Source: JBBPYA01 sp038200385
GTDB taxonomy: Bacteria; Actinomycetota; Actinomycetes; Mycobacteriales; Geodermatophilaceae
DNA length: 14,031 nucleotides
Direction of reading: 5' to 3'
NCBI GenBank assembly: GCA_038200385.1
Contig: JBBPYA010000040.1
Location: 1-14,031 of the forward strand
The position numbers and the translations under genes are program-made. Under the pieces are notes generated by a model. The model ran no database searches. It saw only the letters and a list, made by a program, of their open reading frames with translations, and was not told where the DNA came from. Positions 1 to 9,235 of the stretch are shown here, in pieces. Within the stretch, counting starts at the first letter, position 1. Each line of letters starts with the position of its first letter.

Positions 1-1
1 C

Positions 2-886
2 CAGCCCTGGCGGCACGAGGGCGGACACGCGCCGTTCTCGCTGGCGTTCCTCGCCGCCGCCGGGGAGCGCACCTCCCGCGTCGAGCTCGGCACCAGCGTC
101 CTGACGCCGACGTTCCGCTACCAGCCGGGAGTGATCGCGCACGCGTTCGCGACCCTCGGCTGCCTGTACCCGGGGCGGCTGCGGCTCGGCGTCGGCACTG
201 GGGAGGCGCTCAACGAGGTGGCGCTCACGGGGACCGCGTGGCCGGAGTTCAAGGAGCGCTTCGCCCGGCTGCGTGAGGCCGTCGAGTTGATCCGGCGGCT
301 GTGGAGCGAGGAGCGGGTCAACCACGACGGTGCGTACTACCGGGTGGTCGACGCCACGGTGTACGACCGGCCGGACGTGCCGCCGCTGATCTACGTCGCG
401 GCCGGTGGACCCGTCGTGGCCCGGTACGCCGGGCGCGCCGGCGACGGGTTCATCTGCACCAGCGGCAAGGGCATGGACCTGTACACCGAGAAGCTGCTGC
501 CCGCCGTGGCCGAGGGCGCCGCCAAGGCCGAGCGCGACGTGGGCGAGATCGACAAGATGATCGAGATCAAGCTGTCCTTCGACCTCGATCCCGAACGGGC
601 GCTGGAGAATACCCGGTTCTGGGCGCCGTTGGCGCTCACCGCCGAGCAGAAGCACGGTGTCGACGACCCGCAGGAGATGGAACGGGTCGCCGACGCGCTG
701 CCGATCGAGCAGGTTGCCAGCCGTTGGATCGTGGCCTCGGACCCGCAGGAGGCCCTCGCCGGTATCCGCCCGTACGTCGAGGCCGGCTTCACCCACCTCG
801 TCTTCCACGCGCCGGGCGCGGACCAGCAGCGGTTCCTGCAGCAGTTCGGTGAGCACCTGCTGCCCGGTCTCCGCGCGCACGGCTGA
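2..886 (+). CDS. fgd: F420-dependent glucose-6-phosphate dehydrogenase, 5' truncated by window edge
   Basis: This cytoplasmic enzyme oxidises glucose 6-phosphate to 6-phosphogluconolactone and reduces coenzyme F420, the main source of F420H2 in many actinobacteria. The frame is open from base 2, and by comparison with the recalled mycobacterial Fgd1 (336 residues) the first visible codon matches about Gln42, so about 41 residues lie outside. Seen in the fragment are QPW (Trp44 of Fgd1), GTSVLTPTFRY, GTGEALNE (contains the catalytic Glu109), TSGKG, AEQKH and SRWIVASDP; the last three hold the Lys198, Lys259 and Arg283 equivalents that bind the sugar phosphate. The catalytic His40 would be outside. 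The GTEALNE-type block and near full-length colinearity favour Fgd over other luciferase-like F420 oxidoreductases. An exporter gene starts 3 bases after the TGA stop, suggesting co-transcription. GTG at 131 is internal, not the start. Confidence 0.93.
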   Translation, partial: QPWRHEGGHAPFSLAFLAAAGERTSRVELGTSVLTPTFRYQPGVIAHAFATLGCLYPGRLRLGVGTGEALNEVALTGTAWPEFKERFARLREAVELIRRLWSEERVNHDGAYYRVVDATVYDRPDVPPLIYVAAGGPVVARYAGRAGDGFICTSGKGMDLYTEKLLPAVAEGAAKAERDVGEIDKMIEIKLSFDLDPERALENTRFWAPLALTAEQKHGVDDPQEMERVADALPIEQVASRWIVASDPQEALAGIRPYVEAGFTHLVFHAPGADQQRFLQQFGEHLLPGLRAHG

Positions 887-889
887 GCC

Positions 890-2153
890 GTGGCGGTGCC
901 CGGGTCGACGCCACCGGCCCGGTTGGCGGACTGTCCCGGCTTCTGGACGACCTGGACCGCCTCGACGGTCTCCGGCTTCGGCAGCTACGTCACCGGCCTC
1001 GCGCTGAGCGTGCTCGTCGTCGTCGACCTGGGCGGCGGGGCGACCGAGGTGGGCCTGGTCAACTCCGCGGGCTGGCTGCCCTACCTGGTCTTCGGCCTGC
1101 TCACCGGGGTCCTGGTGGATCGGGTACGCCGCCGGCCGCTGTTAATCGTCACCGATCTCGGCCGGGCGGTGCTGCTGGCCGCCATCCCGGCGCTGGCCCT
1201 GATCGGCCGGCTGCAGATCGGCTGGCTGGTCACCCTGGTGGCAGTCGGTCTGCTGGCCCTGCTGCACGACGCGGCGTTCCAGGCGTTCGTGCCGCGGCTG
1301 GTCCCCCGTCGACTGCTCACCCCGGCGCACGCCCGACTGGACCAGGGCGACGCCGTGGCGCAGGCGTCCGGCCCGGCGCTGGCCGGCGGCCTCGTGGCGT
1401 TGCTCGGCGCGCCCGCCGCGGTGCTGGTGGACGCCTCGACGTTCCTCGTCTCCGGTCTGCTCCTGACCCGGGTGCCGGTTGCGGAGGCGGCGCCGCCCCC
1501 GCCGCGTGCCACGTCCAGGGCCGTCGGCCGCGAGCTGATGGAGGGACTGCGGTGGGTGTACCGGCACAGCACGCTGGCCGCGCTGGCGCTGTCCACCCCA
1601 CGGCTGGTTCTTCTGCTCCGCGATCGCCCGCGCCGTGCTCACGCCGTTCGCGCTGCTGACCCTGGGGCTGAGCCCGTTGGGTCTGGGCCTGGCGCTGGCC
1701 GTGGCCGGGATCGGTGCGCTGGCCGGCAGCCTGGCGGCGGTGTCGCTGGGCGCGCGGTTCGGGATCGGCCGGGTCGTGACCGCGTGCCGGGCGAGCGCCG
1801 CCGTGGCATGGGCACTGGTCGCGGCGAGCGGGACGGGCTGGCCCGGCTGGATCTGCTTCGGCGTGGGGCAGCTGGTGCTGGGCCTCGGGATGGGCGCGGA
1901 GAACGCCAACGAGATGGGCTACCGGCAGACGGTGACCCCGGACCGGTTGCAGGGCCGGATGAACGCCACGATGCGGTCGCTGAACCGGGCGATGATCGTC
2001 GTCGGCGCGCCGATCGGCGGGATCCTCGGCGATGCCCTCGGCTTCCGCACGATGCTGTGGGTGGCGGCCGGCGGCTTCCTGGTGGTGGCGGTGGCGCTGA
2101 GCGGTACCCGCTTCGCACGAGTCAGCGTGGGTACGGAGCCGGCGCCGGACTGA
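890..2153 (+). pseudogene. MFS exporter (EntS/MFS_3 type) with one-base frameshift
   Basis: This is a major facilitator superfamily membrane transporter, probably a proton-driven exporter; the substrate is unknown. The first frame starts at GTG 890, 3 bases after fgd, and reads FWTTWTASTVSGFGSYVTGLAL, then several hydrophobic segments and the loop GLLTGVLVDRVRRRPLL typical of the MFS motif-A region. At about 1596-1599 (a run of four C) the coding signal moves to another frame. Dropping one C gives LALSTHGWFFCSAIARAVLTPFALL, which joins smoothly to the second half (GLSPLGLGLALAVAGIGALAGS, then TPDRLQGRMNATMRSLN) ending at TGA 2151-2153. The restored product would be about 420 residues, normal for the family. 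Unrestored, the first frame runs on to 2197 with Arg/Gly-rich sequence unlike a transporter and overlaps atpC by four bases. It could be a true pseudogene or a sequencing error in the C run. Family is sure, substrate is not. Confidence 0.85.
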
Positions 2154-2173
2154 CGACGCGGGGCGGACTTGAT

Positions 2174-2191
2174 GCCCGCACCCGGTCGGGC
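2174..2191. terminator. weak hairpin between convergent MFS gene and atpC
   Basis: Only 40 bases separate the stop of the plus-strand exporter gene and the stop of atpC. They contain GCCCG (2174-2178) and CGGGC (2187-2191) with an 8-base loop. The stem is short and there is no T tract, so a bidirectional terminator role is inference from its place between converging genes. Confidence 0.25.
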
Positions 2192-2193
2192 CG

Positions 2194-2583
2194 CTAGACC
2201 GACTCGCCGGCGGCCCGGAGCCGGGAGGTGGCGCGCAGGGCGGCCTGTCGCTCCTCCTCGTCGTCGCTGGCCAGGTCGTTGCTGTCCAAGGCCCGGCGGG
2301 CCCGTCCGACATCGATCTCGTCGGAGAACTCGGCGAGTTCGGCCAGGATCGACACGCCCTTGTCCGTCACGGACAAGAACCCGCCGTGCACGGCCACCAT
2401 CAGCTGCTGGCCGTTCTCCTCGTCGATGCGCACCACGCCACCGTCGGCGAGTTGGCCGAGCAGCGAGATGTGGCCCGGCAGGATGCCGAGCTCCCCCTCG
2501 GTGGTCCGGGCCAGCACCAGGGTGGCCTCCCCCGACCACAGGATCCGCTCGACCGAGACCAGCTCGACATGCAGGGTCGCCAC
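2194..2583 (-). CDS. atpC: F1F0 ATP synthase epsilon subunit
   Basis: Epsilon sits on the central stalk of F1 with gamma and restrains ATP hydrolysis. The 129-residue product has the family start MATLHVELVSVERILWSGEA, the beta-sandwich core with EGELGILPGHISLLGQL (residues 30-45), HGGFLSVTDKGVSILAE (66-82), and a C-terminal helical part rich in Ala, Arg, Asp and Glu. Length is normal. It starts with GTG at 2583, 3 bases after the atpD stop and with no strong ribosome site, so translation is probably coupled to atpD. It is the last gene of the minus-strand run; the next gene, the exporter, converges on it. Confidence 0.95.
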   Translation of the reverse strand: MATLHVELVSVERILWSGEATLVLARTTEGELGILPGHISLLGQLADGGVVRIDEENGQQLMVAVHGGFLSVTDKGVSILAELAEFSDEIDVGRARRALDSNDLASDDEEERQAALRATSRLRAAGESV

Positions 2584-2586
2584 CGC

Positions 2587-4020
2587 TCAGGCGCCGAGCT
2601 TCTTCGCGTTGGCCTCGAGGTCCTCCAGGCCACCGCACATGAAGAACGCCTGCTCGGGCAGGTGGTCGTAGTCGCCGTCGCTGATCGCCCGGAAGGACTG
2701 CAGCGTCTCGGCCAGCGGGACGAACGACCCGGGCTGACCGGTGAACGCCTCGGCCACGAACATGTTCTGGGACAGGAACCGGCCGATCCGCCGGGCCCGC
2801 CCGACGAGCACCTTGTCCTCCTCGCCGAGTTCGTCGATGCCGAGGATCGCGATGATGTCCTGCAGCTCGTTGTAGCGCTGCAGGATCCGCTTGACCTCCT
2901 GGGCGATGGCGTAGTGCTCCTGCCCGACGTACTGCGGGTCCAGCAGCCGGCTGGTGGAGTCCAGCGGGTCCACGGCAGGGTAGATGCCCTGCTCGGAGAT
3001 CGGCCGGCTCAGCACCGTCGTGGCGTCCAGGTGCGCAAACGTGGTGTGCGGCGCCGGGTCGGTGATGTCGTCGGCGGGCACGTAGATCGCCTGCATCGAG
3101 GTGATGGAGTGCCCGCGGGTGGAGGTGATCCGCTCCTGGAGCTGGCCCATCTCGTCGGCCAGCGTGGGCTGGTACCCCACGGCCGAAGGCATCCGGCCGA
3201 GCAGGGTGGAGACCTCGGAGCCGGCCTGGGTGAACCGGAAGATGTTGTCGATGAAGAGCAGGACGTCCTGCTTCTGCACGTCCCGGAAGTACTCGGCCAT
3301 CGTCAGCGCGGACAGCGCCACCCGCAGGCGGGTGCCCGGCGGCTCGTCCATCTGGCCGAACACGAGCGCGGTCTGCTCGATGACGCCGGACTCGGTCATC
3401 TCCAGGAACAGGTCGTTGCCCTCGCGGGTCCGCTCCCCCACCCCGGCGAACACCGACACGCCACCGAACTCCTGGGCGACCCGGCGGATCATCTCCTGGA
3501 TCAGCACGGTCTTCCCGACCCCGGCGCCGCCGAACAGGCCGATCTTCCCGCCCTGGACGTACGGCGTGAGCAGGTCGAGCACCTTGATGCCGGTCTCCAG
3601 CATCTCGGTCTTGCCCTCGAGCTGGTCGAACGGCGGCGGGTTGCGGTGGATGGGCAACCGCTCGGCGTCGTCGCCGACGCCGGGTGAGTCCAGGCATTCG
3701 CCGAGGGTGTTGAAGACGTGCCCCTTGACGACGTCACCGACCGGGACCGACATCGGCCCGCCGGTGTTCTCCACGTCCGCGCCGCGGACCAGACCGTCGG
3801 TCGGTTGCATGGAGATCGCCCGCACCAGGTTGTCCCCGATGTGCTGGGCGACCTCGAGAGTCAGCCGCTTGGACAGCCCCTCGATGTCGATGTCGGTCTT
3901 CAGCGCGTTGAACATGTCCGGCATCGCGTCGCGGGGGAACTCCACGTCCACGACCGGTCCGATGACTCGGACCACCCGGCCGCTCGTCTTGGTCTCCGGC
4001 TTGTCCACAGTCGAGGTCAT
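2587..4020 (-). CDS. atpD: F1F0 ATP synthase beta subunit (catalytic)
   Basis: Beta carries the catalytic nucleotide sites of F1. The 477-residue product shows the N-terminal barrel (GRVVRVIGPVVDVEFPRDAMP, residues 14-34), Walker A GGAGVGKT (164-171), GVGERTREGNDLFLEM with the catalytic Glu at 196, the Walker B region LLFIDNIFRFTQAGSEVS, the GRMPSAVGYQPTLADEMG block and DELGEED (usually DELSEED in the family) near the C-terminal domain. All catalytic motifs are intact and length is normal. The ATG start at 4020 overlaps the atpG stop as ATGA, and AGGAAG lies just upstream inside atpG, so the two are translationally coupled. Nothing looks damaged. Confidence 0.98.
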   Translation of the reverse strand: MTSTVDKPETKTSGRVVRVIGPVVDVEFPRDAMPDMFNALKTDIDIEGLSKRLTLEVAQHIGDNLVRAISMQPTDGLVRGADVENTGGPMSVPVGDVVKGHVFNTLGECLDSPGVGDDAERLPIHRNPPPFDQLEGKTEMLETGIKVLDLLTPYVQGGKIGLFGGAGVGKTVLIQEMIRRVAQEFGGVSVFAGVGERTREGNDLFLEMTESGVIEQTALVFGQMDEPPGTRLRVALSALTMAEYFRDVQKQDVLLFIDNIFRFTQAGSEVSTLLGRMPSAVGYQPTLADEMGQLQERITSTRGHSITSMQAIYVPADDITDPAPHTTFAHLDATTVLSRPISEQGIYPAVDPLDSTSRLLDPQYVGQEHYAIAQEVKRILQRYNELQDIIAILGIDELGEEDKVLVGRARRIGRFLSQNMFVAEAFTGQPGSFVPLAETLQSFRAISDGDYDHLPEQAFFMCGGLEDLEANAKKLGA

Positions 4021-4952
4021 ACGTCACTTCCTGCCGAGGCGAGGGCGTCGGCGCCGCCGACGATCTCGCTGATTTCCTGGGTGATCTCGGCCTGCCGGGC
4101 CTGGTTGGCCTGGCGGGTGAGGTTCTTGGCGATCTCGTCCGCATTGTCGGTGGCGGCCTTCATCGCCCGCCGCCGGGCCGCGGACTCCGACGCCGCCGAT
4201 TCCAGCAGCGCGGCGTACAGCCGCGTGGTGATGTACTTCGGGAGCAGGGCGTCGAGCAGCGTCTCCGCCTCCGGCTCGAACTCGTACTGCGGGAGCGGCC
4301 CGTCGGGGGCCTCCTCCTCGGACTCCTCCACGACGAGCGGGACGATCCGGTTGGCCACCGGGGCCTGGGTGATCATCGACTCGAACTGGGTGTAGACGAT
4401 GTGCAACTCGTCGACACCCAGTACGTCGTCCGCGCCGGGACCGTGCTCGTCGTCGTCGCGGCCGGCGGTGAACGCCTTGAGCATCTCCAGGCCGACCTCG
4501 CGGGCGTCCTCGTAGCGCGGCTGCTCGGAGAACCCGGTCCAGCTCCCGGCGAGTTTGCGGTCGCGGAAGCGGTAGTAGGCCAGACCCTTGCGCCCGATCA
4601 CGTACAGCACCGGGTCCTTGCCCTCGCTGCGCAGCAGCTGCATCAGCTCCTCACCGGTGCGCAGGGCGTTCACGCTGTACCCGCCGGCCAGCCCGCGGTC
4701 GCTGGTCACCACGAGCACGCCGGCACGCTTGGGGTCCTCGCGCTCGGTGAGCATCGGGTGGTCCACGCTGGCCGACGAGGCCAGCGCGGACAGCACCCGG
4801 GTGATCTCCTCGGCGTACGGCTTGGCCGCCGAGACCCGGGCCTGCGCCTTGGCGATCCGGGACGCGGCGATCAGCTCCATTGCCTTGGTGATCTTCTTGG
4901 TCGACTGGACCGAGCGGATCCGGCGGCGCAGGACGCGCAGCTGGGCAGCCAT
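4017..4952 (-). CDS. atpG: F1F0 ATP synthase gamma subunit
   Basis: Gamma is the rotating central shaft that links the F0 ring to the beta subunits. The 311-residue product begins MAAQLRVLRRRIRSVQSTKKITKAMELIAASRIAKAQ and ends with the conserved helix around LYAALLESAASESAARRRAMKAATDNADEIAKNL, which together form the coiled-coil shaft. VVTSDRGLAGGYS (residues 81-93) is the family core. Residues about 165-178 (acidic and Gly-rich, before VDELHIVYTQF) correspond to the extra loop known from mycobacterial gamma, and another acidic stretch follows (EESEEEAPDG). It starts 5 bases after the atpA stop and overlaps atpD by 4 bases, so it belongs to the same operon. Its natural rotor partner, the c-ring, is not encoded nearby. 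Confidence 0.96.
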   Translation of the reverse strand: MAAQLRVLRRRIRSVQSTKKITKAMELIAASRIAKAQARVSAAKPYAEEITRVLSALASSASVDHPMLTEREDPKRAGVLVVTSDRGLAGGYSVNALRTGEELMQLLRSEGKDPVLYVIGRKGLAYYRFRDRKLAGSWTGFSEQPRYEDAREVGLEMLKAFTAGRDDDEHGPGADDVLGVDELHIVYTQFESMITQAPVANRIVPLVVEESEEEAPDGPLPQYEFEPEAETLLDALLPKYITTRLYAALLESAASESAARRRAMKAATDNADEIAKNLTRQANQARQAEITQEISEIVGGADALASAGSDV

Positions 4953-4957
4953 CGACG

Positions 4958-6601
<1,644 letters not shown>

Positions 6602-6609
6602 GGGCGTGG

Positions 6610-6614
6610 TCCCT
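6610..6614 (-). promoter_or_regulatory. ribosome binding site of atpA
   Basis: AGGGA on the minus strand lies 8 bases before the ATG at 6601. It decides between that start and the in-frame ATG at 6625, whose upstream sequence is only GC-rich. Confidence 0.5.
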
Positions 6615-6730
6615 GCTCTCGTCATCGCCCCGCCGGGTCGGCGAAGGCGTCCTCGGTGGATCCGCCGGCAACCCGACGGCGGCCGTCCCGGCCGCTGGTC
6701 GACGGCTGCGTCACCGGCGTGGTCGCGCCG

Positions 6731-6761
6731 ACGCTACCAAGCGGACCCCGCCCGGCCCCAA
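6731..6761 (-). promoter_or_regulatory. possible promoter for atpAGDC
   Basis: On the minus strand TTGGGG (6761-6756) is followed after 19 bases by TAGCGT (6736-6731). The second hexamer fits the TAnnnT pattern of actinobacterial housekeeping -10 boxes; the first shares only TTG with the -35 consensus and the spacer is a little long. It would give a leader of about 120 bases before atpA. The place matters because the usual promoter of an atp operon, ahead of atpI/atpB, cannot be here. Motif matching by eye in GC-rich DNA is weak evidence. Confidence 0.3.
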
Positions 6762-6767
6762 CGGGGC
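6755..6767 (-). terminator. short hairpin just after the wecA-like gene
   Basis: GCCCC-GTT-GGGGC on the minus strand begins four bases after the TAG stop. The 5-bp stem has no T tract after it and overlaps the candidate -35 box of the atpA promoter. It could be a weak terminator separating the upstream genes from atpA, but chance is possible. Confidence 0.25.
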
Positions 6768-6771
6768 AGCC

Positions 6772-7926
6772 CTACTTCGGGCTCCAGCGGGGGGTCCGCC
6801 GGGGTGGTCGCGGGCGCAGCGCGGGCCCGTTCGGCGCGCGCGGCAGGGAGCTGACCAGGATCGAGACGACGAGCAGCGCGGCCAGCGCGACCAGCATCGC
6901 CGCGGAGGCCCCGAAGATCGACACCGCGACGACTCCGAAGGCCAGCAGCGCCGTCCATAGGTACAGGATGAGCACCGCCCGCCGGTGCGAGTGCCCGATC
7001 TCCAGCAGCCGGTGGTGCAGGTGCAGCTTGTCCGCGGCGAACGGCGAGCGGCCGGCCCGGGTGCGGCGCAGCACGGCGAGCACGAGGTCGATCAACGGGA
7101 AGGCCAGTACGGCCAGCGGGACGAGCAGCGGGAGGGTCAACGGCAGCAGCGACGTGGTGCTCGTGAACGTCTGGGGGTCGGCCTTGCCGGTCGCGGACAC
7201 CGCGGCCCCGGCCAGCAGCAGCCCGATCAGCATCGCCCCGGAATCACCGAGGAAAATCCGGGCCGGCTGGAAGTTGTGCGGGAGGAAGCCCAGGCACGAC
7301 CCGGCCAGCACCGCGGCGATCAGCGTCGGTGCGCTGGCGACGTCCTCGAAGCCGGTCCGGGACAGGTTGTAGGAGTAGGCGAAAAAGGCCAGCGCGGCGA
7401 TGCCCGCGACGCCGGCGAGCAGCCCGTCCAGGCCGTCGACCATGTTCATCGCGTTGATCGTGAGGACGGTCAGCAGGATCGTGAGCGGCACCCCGATGTC
7501 GCTGCCGAGCAGCACCGTCCCGATGTCACCGAAGGGCAGGTACAGGAAGGTGATCTGCACGCCGAACAGCGCCATCACCCCGGCGCAGGCGATCTGCCCG
7601 GTCAGCTTGGTCAACGCGTCGAGGTCGAACCGGTCGTCCAGCGCCCCGAGCAGGCAGATCAGCCCACCGGCGAGCAGCACCCCGAGGATGTCCTGGGAGT
7701 AGACGAACGTGCGCTGCAGGGCCGGCAGCACGGTGGCCACGAACACCGCGGCCAGCAGCCCGCCGTACATCGCCAGCCCGCCCAACCGCGGGGTCGGGAT
7801 CGCGTGGACGTCCCGGTCGCGGGGCTGCGTCATCACCCGCAACCGGATGGCCGCAGCGCGCAGGACCGGGGTCAGCAGGTAGGTGACGAACGCCGCGACG
7901 AGCAGAACGACGGCGAATTCGCGCAC
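6772..7926 (-). CDS. wecA: WecA/MraY-family undecaprenyl-phosphate sugar-1-phosphate transferase
   Basis: This polytopic membrane enzyme moves an N-acetylamino-sugar 1-phosphate from its UDP form to a polyprenyl phosphate carrier, the first step of lipid-linked glycan assembly; in mycobacteria the gene at this place (rfe/wecA) serves arabinogalactan linker synthesis. The 384-residue product has about ten or eleven hydrophobic segments and the family motifs PRLGG (46-50), LGALDDRFDLDALTKLTGQ with the Asp pair at 97-98, INAMNMVDGLDGL (157-169), FLGDSG (225-230) and HLHHR (302-306), the last typical of the WecA branch rather than MraY. The tail is Arg/Pro-rich. It starts with GTG, 9 bases after glyA. 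The exact sugar is inferred. In relatives the next genes would be atpI and atpB; here atpA follows. Confidence 0.88.
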   Translation of the reverse strand: MREFAVVLLVAAFVTYLLTPVLRAAAIRLRVMTQPRDRDVHAIPTPRLGGLAMYGGLLAAVFVATVLPALQRTFVYSQDILGVLLAGGLICLLGALDDRFDLDALTKLTGQIACAGVMALFGVQITFLYLPFGDIGTVLLGSDIGVPLTILLTVLTINAMNMVDGLDGLLAGVAGIAALAFFAYSYNLSRTGFEDVASAPTLIAAVLAGSCLGFLPHNFQPARIFLGDSGAMLIGLLLAGAAVSATGKADPQTFTSTTSLLPLTLPLLVPLAVLAFPLIDLVLAVLRRTRAGRSPFAADKLHLHHRLLEIGHSHRRAVLILYLWTALLAFGVVAVSIFGASAAMLVALAALLVVSILVSSLPRAPNGPALRPRPPRRTPRWSPK

Positions 7927-7935
7927 CCGGCGACC

Positions 7936-9204
7936 CTACGGGCGCGGGTACGCCGGATGCTGCGTGACCAGGTCCGACACGGCCGCGGCGATCTCCGGGG
8001 CGTCCGCGCCGTCGGCGTCCCGCACCGCCCGCCCGATCAGGCCGGCCACGTCCTTCATGTTCTGCTCGGTCATCCCCTGGGTCGTGACCGACGGGCTCCC
8101 CACCCGGATGCCGGAGGCCACCGACGGCGGGCGCGGGTCGAACGGGACGGCGTTCTTGTTCAGCACGATCCCGGCCGCGTCGCAGCGGGACTCGGCCTCG
8201 GCGCCGGTCACGCCGACGTCCTGCAGGTCCAGCAGGGCCAGGTGGGTGTCGGTCCCACCGGCCACCGGGCGCAGCCCCTGTGCGGCCAGCCCCTCGGTCA
8301 GCGCCTGGGCGTTGCGCACGACCTGGGCGGCGTACTCGCGGTACGCCGGCTGGAGGCACTCCCGCAGGTTGACCGCCTTGGCGGCGATTGCGTGCATCAG
8401 CGGGCCGCCCTGACCGAAGGGGAAGACGGCCTTGTCGATGGCCTTGGCGTGCTCGTCCCTGCACAGGATCGCCCCGCCCCGGGGCCCGCGCAGCACCTTG
8501 TGCGTGGTCATCGTGACGACGTCGGCGTACGGGACCGGGCTCGGGATCGCCTGCCCGGCCACCAGGCCGATGAAGTGCGCGGCGTCGACCATCAGCTTCG
8601 CGTCGATCTCGTCGCAGATCTCGCGGAACGCGGCGAAGTCGATCAGCCGGGGGATGGCTGACCCGCCGCAGACCACGACCTTTGGCCGGTGCTCGCGGGC
8701 CAGGTCGCGCACCTGGTCGTAGTCGATGTGCTCGGTCTCCCGGTCCACGCCGTAGGCCACGGCGTTGAACCATTTGCCCGAGAAGGACACCTTGGTGCCG
8801 TGGGTCAGGTGACCGCCGTGCGGCAGCGCCATGCCGAGGATCGTGTCGCCGGGCGAGCAGAACGCGGCGTAGGCGGCGAGGTTCGCACTTGCCCCGGAGT
8901 GCGGCTGGAGGTTGACGTGCTCGGCCCCGAAGAGTTTCCTCGCGCGAGCGATGCCGATCTCCTCGGCGCGGTCCACCTGGACGCAGCCACCGTAGTAGCG
9001 CCGGCCCGGGTAGCCCTCGGCGTACTTGTTGGACAGCGTCGAGCCCAGGGCGGCCAGGACCGCCGGGGAGGTGAAGTTCTCGCTGGCGATCAGCTGCAGT
9101 CCGCTGCGCGCCCGGTCCAGCTCGGCGAGCAGGACGCCGGCGATCTCGGGGTCCTGCTCCTGCAGGGCGTCGAAGTCCGGGCCCCAGAAGGGGGTAGCGG
9201 TCAC
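7936..9204 (-). CDS. glyA: serine hydroxymethyltransferase
   Basis: This PLP enzyme converts serine and tetrahydrofolate to glycine and 5,10-methylene-tetrahydrofolate, feeding purine, thymidylate and methionine synthesis. The 422-residue product is of normal length and shows QLIASENFTS (37-46), YAEGYPGRRYYGG (61-73), VNLQPHSGASANLAAY (97-112), LMVDAAHFIGLVAGQ (204-218) and VTMTTHKVLRGPRGG, where Lys236 binds PLP. The GTG start at 9204 has AAAGGA five bases upstream. It lies 31 bases after the TsaC-type gene and 9 bases before the wecA-like gene, the same place as in Streptomyces; mycobacteria lack it here. Nothing is unusual. Confidence 0.97.
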   Translation of the reverse strand: MTATPFWGPDFDALQEQDPEIAGVLLAELDRARSGLQLIASENFTSPAVLAALGSTLSNKYAEGYPGRRYYGGCVQVDRAEEIGIARARKLFGAEHVNLQPHSGASANLAAYAAFCSPGDTILGMALPHGGHLTHGTKVSFSGKWFNAVAYGVDRETEHIDYDQVRDLAREHRPKVVVCGGSAIPRLIDFAAFREICDEIDAKLMVDAAHFIGLVAGQAIPSPVPYADVVTMTTHKVLRGPRGGAILCRDEHAKAIDKAVFPFGQGGPLMHAIAAKAVNLRECLQPAYREYAAQVVRNAQALTEGLAAQGLRPVAGGTDTHLALLDLQDVGVTGAEAESRCDAAGIVLNKNAVPFDPRPPSVASGIRVGSPSVTTQGMTEQNMKDVAGLIGRAVRDADGADAPEIAAAVSDLVTQHPAYPRP

Positions 9205-9235
9205 GGCAGTCCTTTCCAGCAGCGATCCGGCGGCC

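Noticed and set aside
131..133. GTG as true start of fgd
   Set aside because: Upstream in-frame codons from base 2 encode conserved Fgd sequence (QPWRHEGGHAPFS, GTSVLTPTFRY).
1919..3697. 592-codon minus-strand frame across atpD, atpC and the exporter gene
   Set aside because: Arg/Pro/Gly-rich shadow in another frame; AtpD and AtpC in their own frames are unmistakable.
6602..6625. atpA start at ATG 6625
   Set aside because: The eight added residues are not family-like and the ribosome site fits 6601 better.
6621..6771. Remnant of atpH (delta subunit) before atpA
   Set aside because: The open frame ending in TGA at 6621-6623 was translated by eye and shows none of the usual delta C-terminal pattern; it is simply the continuation of the wecA-like frame after its TAG.
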